A stretch of 18,179 nt of DNA from Candidatus Colwellbacteria bacterium GWA2_46_10 (GCA_001817635.1 MHIS01000021.1:12716-30894); one strand, 5' to 3'. Counted from the first letter of the stretch, positions 1 to 6,087 are shown. The notes: a model not told the origin generated them from the letters alone. Translations and numbers: made by a program.

Positions 1-7
1 CGTTTAT

Positions 8-13
8 ATTATA
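8..13 (-). promoter_or_regulatory. -10 box for a gene beyond the left edge
   Basis: The minus strand reads TATAAT 11 nt after the capA-like stop codon and only 7 nt from the window edge. Other genes here start 6-8 nt after such a box, so a leaderless minus-strand gene may begin right at or beyond the edge. No -35 is evident. Confidence 0.35.
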
Positions 14-24
14 AGCTATTCCCC

Positions 25-1065
25 CTAAGGCGTGTTAGATTCCCTGAAACTCGCTTGAAAATCCGGGGATATTCGTACCGGCACGAGGGTTGCGTTGGCA
101 ATGTTTCCTCCTTCTAACTCCACCCTCAGGGCCGCTCCCCGCATAGTCTCATCGGAAAAGCTCTGATCGAAAACAAAATTACCCAAGCTGTACGCTATCC
201 AACCCTCGCCATATTGTTCTAACTCCTGAATCACATGGGGATGATGCCCAACCACCAAATCCGCACCCGCATCGATTAGTCCTCTGGCAATATCTTTTTG
301 TACACCATTCGCCGAAGTTTCATATTCATCTCCCCAGTGCATAGAAACGACCACCAGATCACCCTGACTAACAAGGCTACTAACAAGTTCTTTAATTGCC
401 GTTAAATCAAAATCGCTCAATCCAGGAGTCTCTTGAACAGCCTGCATATTTTTGGGCAAGAGATTGGTATATGCCAATATCGCTACCTTGGTTTTCCCTA
501 CTTCAAACAACGCTGGCATATTAGCCTTTTCGTAGTTTTCCCCCGCGCCAATGGGGGTAATGCCCGTTCTTTCAAGAATAGATACGGTATCTAAGAGCGC
601 ATCCGTTCCCCAATCCCATATATGGTTGTTAGCCAGAGACAACACATCAAAGCCTGCGTATGATAATCCCTCAATCACCCGTGGATCTGCGCGGAAGGAA
701 TAAATGCTTCCCTGGTTGCGACCCTGGTCGGAGATGGGACCCTCTAAATTTCCGAAGGCCAAATCGGCACTTCTTAGAATATCTGCTATTTCCAGGAATG
801 GATACCTGTAATCTCCCACGGCTTCCATCTTTGCACCCACAGATCTTGAGAGCATAATATCCCCCACAAAAAGCAGTACTGCCCTTGAGGGCTTGTCTGG
901 AAGCATAGCTAGGCGCTCTTCCGCTTCACCAATAACACTCGTAGACCGGTCAATCTGGGCCTTAATAACAAGAAGCTTACCTATAAACAAAAGCATAAAC
1001 CCGAGAAGAAAAGTTGATACCACCAAGAGCACCCATAAGAGCGCTCGTTTTGCTGGAATACTCAT
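25..1065 (-). CDS. CapA-family membrane-anchored metallophosphoesterase-like protein
   Basis: A 346-residue protein with an N-terminal membrane segment (about residues 9-35) followed by a PGA_cap/CapA-type domain. Family hallmarks are visible: GDIMLSR at about 68-74, NLEGPI near 107, LANNHIWDWG near 144-153, MHWGDEY near 244 and GHHPHVIQ near 274, followed by SLGNFVFDQ. These match the metal-binding motifs of the calcineurin-like fold used by CapA/PgsA proteins. CapA proteins act in poly-gamma-glutamate capsule synthesis, but in small genomes they often stand alone and their substrate is unknown. No capB or capC homologue is nearby, so a capsule role should not be assumed. The ATG lies 8 nt after the gap stop codon with no Shine-Dalgarno sequence, so it is probably co-transcribed and coupled to gap. 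The domain call is secure; the function is not. Confidence 0.88.
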   Translation of the reverse strand: MSIPAKRALLWVLLVVSTFLLGFMLLFIGKLLVIKAQIDRSTSVIGEAEERLAMLPDKPSRAVLLFVGDIMLSRSVGAKMEAVGDYRYPFLEIADILRSADLAFGNLEGPISDQGRNQGSIYSFRADPRVIEGLSYAGFDVLSLANNHIWDWGTDALLDTVSILERTGITPIGAGENYEKANMPALFEVGKTKVAILAYTNLLPKNMQAVQETPGLSDFDLTAIKELVSSLVSQGDLVVVSMHWGDEYETSANGVQKDIARGLIDAGADLVVGHHPHVIQELEQYGEGWIAYSLGNFVFDQSFSDETMRGAALRVELEGGNIANATLVPVRISPDFQASFRESNTP

Positions 1066-1073
1066 CTAGAAGG

Positions 1074-2093
1074 TTACTTTAGATACTTCCCTGCCCGGTT
1101 CACGTGCTTAACTAAAGTTGAGGCATAACCGTATTCGTTATCGTACCAAGAGAGAACCTTAACGAGGTTTCCCCCCACAACCCTAGTTAAGGGAAGATCT
1201 ACTATTGCTCCATAGGGCTGTCCTACAATATCGCTTGAGACCACAGGATCTTCCGTCACAGCCATAATCCCTTTCCAACGGGAACTCCCCGCAGCCTTTT
1301 TCAAAATGGTATTAACCTCCTTTACGCTTGTGTTTCTTTTTGAAACTAGAGTTATGTCCGCGATAGATCCGGCAATTACCGGCACTCTGAAGGCGATCCC
1401 GTCAAACTTACCGGCAAGCCCCGGCAGGGCTCTTTCTACCGCCTCCGCGGCGCCTGTCGTGGATGGTACAATATTGTACGCCGCAGCTCTTCCTCTCCTT
1501 AGGTCGTGTCCTCTAACTGGTCCGTCTACTAAGGCTTGGCTCGCCGTGTACCCATGTACCGTTGAAAGCATTGCTTTCTCTATGCCCAATTTCTCGGAAA
1601 GAATCGCAATTACCGGAGAGGCGGCATTGGTAGTGCAAGAGGCATTAGATGAAAGCTTTATGGACTTTAACTTTCCATCGTTGACTCCCATTAGAACCGT
1701 TGCTCCGTCTTTTCCGTCTGCGTCGTCCGTCGGTGCGGTGATAACCACTCTTTTTGCTCCCGCCTTCAAATGATCCTTGGACATGGCAAATGAATCAAAA
1801 ACTCCCGTGGCCTCAACCACAATATCCACCCCCATTTTCTTCCAAGGAAGTTTTCTTGGTTCTTTTACCCGGAGGCACTCTATTTTTTTACCCCCCACAA
1901 CCAGATTTTTCCCTTGAACCTTGACCGATTTTTCAAAAGTACCGTAGACACTGTCGTGCTTTAATAAATAGGCGAGATTTTCAACGCTCCCCAGATCGTT
2001 GACCGCCACTATATTAATATTTTTCTCCCCAAACGCTTGGCGGAAAAAAAGTCTCCCGATCCTGCCAAAGCCATTTATCGCTACTTTCACCAT
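1074..2093 (-). CDS. gap: Glyceraldehyde-3-phosphate dehydrogenase, type I
   Basis: A 339-residue GAPDH that converts glyceraldehyde-3-phosphate, phosphate and NAD+ to 1,3-bisphosphoglycerate in glycolysis. The N-terminal Rossmann motif is INGFGRIGR. The active-site loop is SNASCTTNA, with the catalytic Cys at about 153. The partner His lies in TVHGYTAS at about 180, and SWYDNEYGY is near the C terminus. The Asp in AVNDLG at the end of beta-2 favours NAD over NADP by family rule. Length is normal. An in-frame TTG extends the frame to 2111, but ATG at 2093 begins the conserved sequence and sits 6 nt after a perfect TATAAT, so I use 2093. It lies 27 nt after the truncated DUF192 gene and 8 nt before capA, in one minus-strand block with its own promoter. 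Confidence 0.97.
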   Translation of the reverse strand: MVKVAINGFGRIGRLFFRQAFGEKNINIVAVNDLGSVENLAYLLKHDSVYGTFEKSVKVQGKNLVVGGKKIECLRVKEPRKLPWKKMGVDIVVEATGVFDSFAMSKDHLKAGAKRVVITAPTDDADGKDGATVLMGVNDGKLKSIKLSSNASCTTNAASPVIAILSEKLGIEKAMLSTVHGYTASQALVDGPVRGHDLRRGRAAAYNIVPSTTGAAEAVERALPGLAGKFDGIAFRVPVIAGSIADITLVSKRNTSVKEVNTILKKAAGSSRWKGIMAVTEDPVVSSDIVGQPYGAIVDLPLTRVVGGNLVKVLSWYDNEYGYASTLVKHVNRAGKYLK

Positions 2094-2099
2094 GCCTTT

Positions 2100-2105
2100 A
2101 TTATA
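2100..2105 (-). promoter_or_regulatory. -10 box of gap, leaderless-type start
   Basis: The minus strand reads TATAAT-AAAGGC-ATG. With the usual 6-8 nt from -10 to transcription start, the mRNA would begin at or within 1-2 nt of the ATG. I see no convincing -35 at 16-18 nt spacing. The AAAGG next to the ATG is too close to serve as a normal Shine-Dalgarno site. Confidence 0.6.
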
Positions 2106-2120
2106 TCTCAATCTTTGAAG

Positions 2121-2423
2121 TTAATCTCCTGCTATCCAGATGATATCTATGGAAAAACCAACGTCCTTCATCCAGAAGGTGCGCTCTACCAGAGAACCAA
2201 AGACAAAGAGCATCCCCTCGTCCGCCGCCAAACCTTCTCTTCCTCCCAGCCCCAACTCTCTGGAGGCTAGGGTATCCGCCACATCTACTTGGAAACGTTC
2301 TCCGCGAATGGCAACGATAGCTTGTTTGTGCTTGAAGCTCCCCAGATCAAACAATCCACTTTTGTATACGAAAACAAAAATGACTATGAGGGATATGATT
2401 AAAAGTAGGTATATAAATTTCAT
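2121..2423 (-). CDS. DUF192 family protein, C-terminally truncated
   Basis: A 100-residue protein with an N-terminal membrane anchor or signal segment (residues 3-20) and the first half of a DUF192 domain. The visible core is VADTLASRELGLGGREGL, then DEGMLFVFG, then a stretch like the family's FWMK...DIIWI block. DUF192 domains normally continue for some 45-50 residues past this point. Here the frame stops at IAGD, and no continuation is visible in another frame before gap begins. Its ATG follows the TrmH stop codon with no gap (TAA-ATG), so translation is probably coupled to that gene. The function of the family is not established. The gene may be a decayed remnant or a short functional variant. 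Confidence 0.8.
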   Translation of the reverse strand: MKFIYLLLIISLIVIFVFVYKSGLFDLGSFKHKQAIVAIRGERFQVDVADTLASRELGLGGREGLAADEGMLFVFGSLVERTFWMKDVGFSIDIIWIAGD

Positions 2424-2888
2424 TTATTTATACTTGAGGGCGTAGGCAACGATCCCGAACGCAACCGCTACATTCAAAGATTCTTTCCTGCCTTCCATGG
2501 GTATCTCTAAAATCTTATCCGATTTCTTGAGAATTGCATCGGATAGCCCCGCCACCTCGCTACCCAAGACTAACGCCATCTTCTCTTTCTTAGATTTGAA
2601 TTTGTAATAGGGAGTGGAATTTTTTGCCTGCTCTATGGATAAAATCTGATATCCCTCTTTTCTAAGAACGTCTATGGCTTTTAACGTAGAACCCTTCTTC
2701 TCGTATGGAATATTCTTCTCGGACCCTAGTGATACTTTTATAAATTGTGTTCTGCTATGTCCCAATCTATCCAATGGCCCGGGGGTGATACCGCAAAGAT
2801 ATATTCTCTCTACCCCTACCCCATCGGCAGTTCGAAAGATTGAAGCCACGTTTTGAACGCTGCGAATATTGTGAAGCAATACAACCAT
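2424..2888 (-). CDS. SpoU/TrmH-family RNA 2'-O-ribose methyltransferase
   Basis: A 154-residue SPOUT-fold methyltransferase that uses S-adenosylmethionine to methylate ribose 2'-OH in tRNA or rRNA. Motif 1 is NIRSVQNVASIFRTAD (asparagine and arginine conserved). Motif 2 is LVLGSEVAGLS. Motif 3 is IPMEGRKESLNVAVAFGI, which forms the trefoil-knot SAM site. The length fits stand-alone TrmL-like enzymes without an N-terminal substrate-binding domain; the target nucleotide cannot be read from sequence. The reading frame stays open far upstream, but that part is unrelated sequence across a terminator. I choose ATG 2888 because it lies 7 nt after TATGAT; ATG 2900 (four residues longer) is the alternative. 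It heads the minus-strand block with DUF192, gap and capA. Confidence 0.92.
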   Translation of the reverse strand: MVVLLHNIRSVQNVASIFRTADGVGVERIYLCGITPGPLDRLGHSRTQFIKVSLGSEKNIPYEKKGSTLKAIDVLRKEGYQILSIEQAKNSTPYYKFKSKKEKMALVLGSEVAGLSDAILKKSDKILEIPMEGRKESLNVAVAFGIVAYALKYK

Positions 2889-2895
2889 GACCTTT

Positions 2896-2901
2896 ATCAT
2901 A
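2896..2901 (-). promoter_or_regulatory. -10 box of the TrmH-family gene
   Basis: The minus strand reads TATGAT-AAAGGTC-ATG, nearly the same layout as at gap (TATAAT-AAAGGC-ATG). It lies immediately after the terminator at 2905-2935, so the gene needs its own start signal here. No clear -35 is visible. Confidence 0.5.
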
Positions 2902-2904
2902 ACA

Positions 2905-2935
2905 AAAATAAATACGACGCCTTGTGGGGCGTCGT
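2905..2935 (-). terminator. Intrinsic terminator ending the islet transcript
   Basis: On the minus strand an 8-bp perfect stem (2928-2935 with 2914-2921, ACGACGCC/GGCGTCGT) with a 6-nt loop is followed by a U-rich run, ATTTATTTTTG. It separates the G+C-rich gene at 3001-3558 from the TrmH-family gene. Confidence 0.82.
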
Positions 2936-2943
2936 CAGAAAGC

Positions 2944-2982
2944 TGTTGAGTCTGTAGGGATGAAACCCTTGCAGACCCAACA
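2944..2982 (-). repeat. Long imperfect hairpin after the islet gene
   Basis: Bases 2950-2959 pair with 2967-2976 (10 bp, two G-T pairs), and 2944-2948 pair with 2978-2982 (5 bp). The two blocks are separated by one A-C mismatch (2949/2977), and the loop is 7 nt. It lies 19 nt after the stop codon at 3001 and just before the terminator. No T-run follows it directly, so it is more likely a 3'-end stabilising structure or part of a double terminator. Confidence 0.65.
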
Positions 2983-3000
2983 CAATCCTGTTCGGAGCAG

Positions 3001-3558
3001 TTACCCGGATCCGTACTCACTGGCCATAGTAGCCAGTACGGCTTCGAACTCGGTGACCTCTTCTTCGCTGGGTTCCACGTCTTCGACGTCGTCAGCGGCG
3101 AAGAACCCGGCCCTTTCCGCCCATCTCCTTGCCTGGTGTACCAAGCCGGCGATGCTCGAGCACGTCCGCTCAATTGGGCCTTCTGTGATGTAGAAACGCC
3201 TGGACCCACTGGGGGTCCTGGTGATCACCGACACATTCTCGGTGTCCCTCAAAGCCTCCCGAGAAGCTCCATGCCGGACGATTACCGCCACCTGCTCGAT
3301 CCTTTCCCCCATCACGGTAGGGAGGACCCCCTCAAGTTCAAAACACACCCGAGCTGTCACAGTTGGGATCACGGGGCCACACAGTTTGGGAATGATCCCT
3401 CCTGGCTTGGCCTCCTGAACAGCCCTGGCCCCAGCAGCCATGATCATCTGGCCGCGCGAGTTGGGAACGGCTCCGTCGTACCTGTTCATGAGTGGCTTCA
3501 TGTCTTCCCGAGACACGACAACCCTCTCAAGCAGCACTTCTCTTGTCGAGGAACTCAC
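3001..3558 (-). CDS. Hypothetical protein of the G+C-rich islet
   Basis: A 185-residue soluble protein that I do not recognise. It has no signal peptide or membrane segment. The middle is a valine-rich stretch (VAVIVRHGAS, NVSVITRT) suggesting beta strands, then a helical part and a very acidic C-terminal tail (about 12 Asp/Glu in the last 35 residues). A TTG at 3582 would give a longer frame. I prefer GTG 3558 because GGGAGG stands 5 nt before it, a strong Shine-Dalgarno site of a kind not seen in the surrounding host genes. It has its own promoter (3607-3635) and is closed by the structures at 2905-2982. Codon use is visibly G+C-rich: 38 of 60 bases at 3061-3120 are G or C. The coding claim rests on signals and frame, not on a known family. 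Confidence 0.68.
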   Translation of the reverse strand: MSSSTREVLLERVVVSREDMKPLMNRYDGAVPNSRGQMIMAAGARAVQEAKPGGIIPKLCGPVIPTVTARVCFELEGVLPTVMGERIEQVAVIVRHGASREALRDTENVSVITRTPSGSRRFYITEGPIERTCSSIAGLVHQARRWAERAGFFAADDVEDVEPSEEEVTEFEAVLATMASEYGSG

Positions 3559-3606
3559 CAGGTCCTCCCATCTCTGGTGCAATTACGGCATTTCCGTAAG
3601 TCTCTT

Positions 3607-3635
3607 TTCATAACACGAATTCTTTTGTTTGTAAA
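3607..3635 (-). promoter_or_regulatory. Promoter of the 3001-3558 gene
   Basis: The minus strand shows TTTACA, a 17-nt spacer, then TATGAA. Transcription would start near 3600 and give a leader of about 40 nt. The first bases of that leader form a perfect 6-bp stem, TTACGG/CCGTAA (3594-3599 with 3583-3588, 5-nt loop), ahead of the GGGAGG site. A 5'-terminal hairpin of this kind can protect an mRNA end or mark an operator. Confidence 0.6.
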
Positions 3636-3641
3636 TAGAAG

Positions 3642-3693
3642 GCAGCCGTCCTGTCTATCTTCTCTCTGAGGTGAAGATACACAGCACGGCTGC
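3642..3693 (-). terminator. Large hairpin, probable terminator of the two-gene unit
   Basis: Three paired blocks stack: 3642-3649/3686-3693 (8 bp), 3651-3654/3681-3684 (4 bp) and 3656-3662/3673-3679 (7 bp). They are separated by two single symmetric C-C mismatches (G-G on the minus strand), with a 10-nt loop. On the minus strand it follows the stop codon at 3709 by 15 nt and is followed by CTTCTATTTAC, only modestly T-rich. A terminator role is likely; a structural or recombination role is possible. Confidence 0.6.
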
Positions 3694-3708
3694 AGTTTGG
3701 GGCCACGG

Positions 3709-3894
3709 TTAACCTGCCCCATGCGGTTTCCGAACCATCAGGTCATCCAATGGCTTCCGGAGTTGCCTCTTACGAAGCGCCTCCATCGCCTCTCGCTGCT
3801 TGTCGTAGCTTTCCACGAGCCACCCGGCAATCAGCACGACGATTGCGACGACCAACATGAGAGCAGTGAAGCCCACGGTTACCCCGAGGAACAT
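3709..3894 (-). CDS. Small single-pass membrane protein of the islet
   Basis: A 61-residue protein, unrecognised. Residues 1-26 form one long hydrophobic helix (valine, leucine and isoleucine ending in AGW). A charged helix follows (ESYDKQREAMEALRKRQLRK), then a short basic tail. The likely topology is an N-terminal anchor with a cytosolic amphipathic or coiled tail. I choose ATG 3894 because GGGAGGT stands directly before it and because it lies 2 nt after the upstream stop codon (TAG-AC-ATG), typical of a coupled pair. Two small one-helix proteins encoded back to back suggest a complex with each other, but that is inference. The hairpin at 3642-3693 follows. Confidence 0.68.
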   Translation of the reverse strand: MFLGVTVGFTALMLVVAIVVLIAGWLVESYDKQREAMEALRKRQLRKPLDDLMVRKPHGAG

Positions 3895-3896
3895 GT

Positions 3897-4118
3897 CTAC
3901 CTCCCTTCGGGGATCTTGATATCCATCTCGACACACGCCCGAATCTCCAGCTCACTGAGATGAGAGATTGGAACGTTCTCGACACGGACGATGGCGGATT
4001 CGCAGTACTCGATCGCAGATGCCTTGTTGAGAGCCCTCAAGTACCCAACGGCACCGAGCGCCAACAAGACAGCGATGAACATTGCGACTGTTCCCTTAGC
4101 GAACGACTTCCAGTTCAT
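3897..4118 (-). CDS. Small membrane protein with N-terminal anchor, islet
   Basis: A 73-residue protein, unrecognised. Residues 1-9 (MNWKSFAKG) are positive, and residues 10-27 form a hydrophobic helix (TVAMFIAVLLALGAVGYL). The rest is a mixed-charge domain with two cysteines (IEYCES and RACVEM), which could form a disulfide if exported. ATG 4118 is chosen over the longer frame because AAGGGA lies 6 nt ahead of it. It is the first gene after promoter 4228-4256, with a leader of about 100 nt carrying two hairpins. It is tightly followed by the second small membrane gene. Confidence 0.65.
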   Translation of the reverse strand: MNWKSFAKGTVAMFIAVLLALGAVGYLRALNKASAIEYCESAIVRVENVPISHLSELEIRACVEMDIKIPEGR

Positions 4119-4177
4119 TTCTGTCCCTTCGTCATCCGCCCGCACGCCCATGAGAGACGCGCCTCAAGTTACATAGA

Positions 4178-4215
4178 GACTCTAGCGCAAGAGTCCCACC
4201 TTCAGACCGAAGTCT
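4178..4215 (-). promoter_or_regulatory. Structured leader with two hairpins
   Basis: On the minus strand the leader of the islet operon first forms AGAC-UUCG-GUCU (4215-4204), a stable UUCG tetraloop. A second hairpin follows, GACTCT/AGAGTC with a 6-nt loop (4195-4178). There is no U-run, so this is not a terminator. It could be an RNA-stability or regulatory leader. I do not recognise a riboswitch. Confidence 0.5.
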
Positions 4216-4227
4216 TAGGATACGCGC

Positions 4228-4256
4228 AGAGTACCACAAAAACGTATGGAAGTCAA
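4228..4256 (-). promoter_or_regulatory. Promoter of the islet two-gene operon
   Basis: The minus strand shows TTGACT, a 17-nt spacer, then TACTCT. The -35 begins 3 nt after the mature 3' end of tRNA-Ala, so the islet's expression signals start exactly at the tRNA boundary. Confidence 0.6.
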
Positions 4257-4259
4257 TTG

Positions 4260-4330
4260 TGGACCTAGGGAGAATCGAACTCCCGTTTGTGCAATGCGAA
4301 TGCACTGTTCTACCACTAAACTATAGGCCC
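4260..4330 (-). tRNA. tRNA-Ala (anticodon CGC)
   Basis: A 71-nt cloverleaf. The acceptor stem GGGCCTA pairs with TAGGTCC and includes G3-U70, the alanine identity pair. The anticodon stem is GTGCA/TGCAC with loop TTCGCAT, giving anticodon CGC (codon GCG). The T-arm is GGGAG-TTCGATT-CTCCC and the discriminator is A. The bases after it are CAA, so CCA is not encoded and must be added. It lies 25 nt downstream of tRNA-Pro; the AT-rich gap contains TATATT and may hold a separate -10. Confidence 0.95.
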
Positions 4331-4355
4331 CATAATCAATATAATACTTTATCTG

Positions 4356-4427
4356 TCGGACCGCTGGGATTCGAACCCAGACTACAGGCACCCGAAGCCT
4401 GCGTGCTACCGTTAACACTACGATCCG
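4356..4427 (-). tRNA. tRNA-Pro (anticodon CGG)
   Basis: A 72-nt cloverleaf. The acceptor stem CGGATCG pairs with CGGTCCG (C1-G72 is typical of bacterial tRNA-Pro). The anticodon stem is CAGGC/GCCTG with loop TTCGGGT, anticodon CGG. The T-arm is CTGGG-TTCGAAT-CCCAG and the discriminator is A. CCA is not encoded. Its 5' end is 4 nt after the stop codon of the CCA-adding enzyme, leaving no room for a promoter outside that coding region, so the two are probably co-transcribed. Confidence 0.95.
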
Positions 4428-4431
4428 CCTT

Positions 4432-5922
4432 CTACTTCACGAAATATTTTTCTTTTATAGCATCATCCAGGCGTTTCTGCTCCTCCTTCGCTGCCTCTCT
4501 GGCTCTTTTGGAGAAGACATCCAACTGCACATCCGAAAGGGCATTTAACTCCTTAGCCCTATCCATCAAATATTTCTTGGTATTCCTCTTTGGGTCATCT
4601 ATTACCTCCTCTAGAAGAATTACGAGAATTTCTCCCATACGCGGACCCGGTTCCATCTTAAGCTCCTTGATTAGAAGATTCCCATCTACCTTCAGCTGCC
4701 CCACACCCACCGGCTCCTTCTTAGCTTTCTCTATCATGGCCTGCAGATGTCTCAATCTATACGGTTGGGCTTTGGGCACACCCGAACCAATACGGTCTGC
4801 CTCCCGTACCTTAATGAGAGCATCCACATTCTCCTCGCCCACCCTCCTAACCAACCTGCGCACCCCTTTTTCTGTTACCATCTCCGGGTCATACACAAAC
4901 ATATGTTCTCTAATTAACAGCGCCACTCTTTTAATCACCTCTTTTGGGTATCGCAAACGGTTCAAAATATCTCTTGAAAGCTTTTCCCCTAGATATTGGT
5001 GCTGGTAAAAGGTCCAATCACCCTTTTTGCCGCCCTTCATTTTTTCTCCTCTTGGATTATTGCGCCACTCTCGCGTGCCAACCTTACCTACGTCGTGAAG
5101 CAAGGAGGCCAACCTCAAATCCAACGGAAAGTTCTTCCCTACCGCATATTCCAAAGAATGAACATTGTGTTCGAAAACATCGTATATGTGGTGTTTATTT
5201 TGCTCCACGCCTATCCCTTCAGACAACTCAGGGATGATTTGATCTAAAAGCCCAGTTTTCTGAAGCACCCTTACCCCATCCATTGCTCCATCGGACATCA
5301 AAAGCTTGGAGAATTCATCTCGCACCCTTTCAAGCGCTATATTCCCGATAGATTTTACCTCCTTCTTAATAGCTTCCAAGGTTCTCTCCTCAATTTGGAA
5401 CCCAAGCTGGGCCGAGAGCCTTACCGCCCTCATTAACCTCAACGCATCTTCTCCAAAGCGCTCTTTAGGATTTCCAACCGCCTTAATTATCTTTTTTGAT
5501 AAGTCATCTCTCCCTCCAAAGGGATCTATGGGCTCTTCGCTCTCTACAAGATCTATCGCTATGGCGTTGATCGTAAAGTCCCTACGAGAAAGGTCGTCCT
5601 CGATGGTTTTTGCAAAAACTACCTCGTCTGGATGACGTTTGTCTGTATACCTTCCCTCCTTACGGAAGGTGGTAACCTCAACCACCTTCAAGGTTGGATC
5701 TTCGGATCCGCTTTTGACCCCTACCGTTCCAAATTCATTTTCATAAAAAGCATCTTTGAACAGGCCCTGTATTTCCTCCGGCTTGGCGTCAGTTGCAATA
5801 TCCCAATCGTTGGGTGCTTTCCCTAAAAGTAGGTCCCTAGTGCATCCCCCGACAAGATATGCCTTATACCCAGCATCGGCCAATTTCTGGCTGATATTTT
5901 GGATTTCTTTAGGAATATCCAT
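4432..5922 (-). CDS. cca: CCA tRNA nucleotidyltransferase (class II, with HD domain)
   Basis: A 496-residue enzyme that builds or repairs the 3' CCA end of tRNAs from CTP and ATP. The nucleotidyltransferase head shows YLVGGCTRDLLLG (about 22-34), the metal-binding pair in NDWDIAT (about 38-44) and RRDFTINAIAID (about 113-124). The tRNA-binding middle contains EDALRLMRAVR. An HD phosphohydrolase domain follows, with HHIYDVFEHN near 245 and LLHDVGK near 274-280, as in the HD-containing branch of the family. A poly(A) polymerase is the only serious alternative, but every tRNA here lacks CCA, which makes CCA addition necessary. ATG 5922 is preferred over the longer frame because it stands 7 nt after TATAAT. 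It lies between tRNA-Lys and tRNA-Pro on the same strand. Confidence 0.95.
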   Translation of the reverse strand: MDIPKEIQNISQKLADAGYKAYLVGGCTRDLLLGKAPNDWDIATDAKPEEIQGLFKDAFYENEFGTVGVKSGSEDPTLKVVEVTTFRKEGRYTDKRHPDEVVFAKTIEDDLSRRDFTINAIAIDLVESEEPIDPFGGRDDLSKKIIKAVGNPKERFGEDALRLMRAVRLSAQLGFQIEERTLEAIKKEVKSIGNIALERVRDEFSKLLMSDGAMDGVRVLQKTGLLDQIIPELSEGIGVEQNKHHIYDVFEHNVHSLEYAVGKNFPLDLRLASLLHDVGKVGTREWRNNPRGEKMKGGKKGDWTFYQHQYLGEKLSRDILNRLRYPKEVIKRVALLIREHMFVYDPEMVTEKGVRRLVRRVGEENVDALIKVREADRIGSGVPKAQPYRLRHLQAMIEKAKKEPVGVGQLKVDGNLLIKELKMEPGPRMGEILVILLEEVIDDPKRNTKKYLMDRAKELNALSDVQLDVFSKRAREAAKEEQKRLDDAIKEKYFVK

Positions 5923-5929
5923 ATGTTTT

Positions 5930-5935
5930 ATTATA
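5930..5935 (-). promoter_or_regulatory. -10 box of cca, leaderless-type start
   Basis: The minus strand reads TATAAT-AAAACAT-ATG, which places transcription start at or next to the ATG. There is no Shine-Dalgarno site. No -35 is recognisable at the expected distance, where the tRNA-Lys 3' end lies. Confidence 0.55.
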
Positions 5936-5952
5936 CAAGTAAGTTGAAGGTG

Positions 5953-6023
5953 TCCGCCCACCAGGGCTCGAACCTGGATTTACGGATTAAGAGTCCGCTA
6001 CTCTACCATTGAGTTATGGGCGG
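5953..6023 (-). tRNA. tRNA-Lys (anticodon CTT)
   Basis: A 71-nt cloverleaf with a perfect acceptor stem CCGCCCA/TGGGCGG. The anticodon stem GCGGA/TCCGT has loop CTCTTAA, anticodon CTT (codon AAG). The T-arm is CCAGG-TTCGAGC-CCTGG and the discriminator is A. The next bases are CAC, so CCA is not encoded. It sits upstream of cca, with its own -35/-10 promoter. Confidence 0.94.
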
Positions 6024-6045
6024 GTACTAACGACTTTCCGGCTTG

Positions 6046-6074
6046 ATTGTATGTTTGAGATGGAGGGTTGTAAA
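6046..6074 (-). promoter_or_regulatory. Promoter of tRNA-Lys
   Basis: The minus strand shows TTTACA, a 17-nt spacer, then TACAAT. The mature tRNA 5' end is 22 nt after the -10. This is one of the clearest bipartite promoters in the window and may also feed cca. Confidence 0.65.
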
Positions 6075-6087
6075 GATAAATCCGTGG

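Noticed and set aside
1306..1773. 155-residue plus-strand ORF over gap
   Set aside because: It is the antisense shadow of a well-conserved GAPDH gene.
2889..3209. N-terminal extension of the TrmH-family frame to 3209
   Set aside because: It runs through an intrinsic terminator and the antisense-frame part of another gene; the methyltransferase fold begins at 2888.
3136..3669. 177-residue plus-strand ORF in the islet
   Set aside because: It is antisense to the 3001-3558 gene and crosses that gene's promoter and the 3642-3693 hairpin. It lacks a Shine-Dalgarno site, and its composition (many His, Pro and Arg) is typical of a shadow frame in G+C-rich DNA.
3642..3693. Integron attC-like site
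   Set aside because: The hairpin is long and imperfect, but the flanking R' and R'' core sites of the GTTRRRY/RYYYAAC type are absent and no integrase is in the window.
2936..4260. Tyrosine-integrase style att repeats around the islet
   Set aside because: The tRNA-Ala 3' end was compared with 2890-3000 by eye; only TAGGGA-like short matches were found, no convincing direct repeat.
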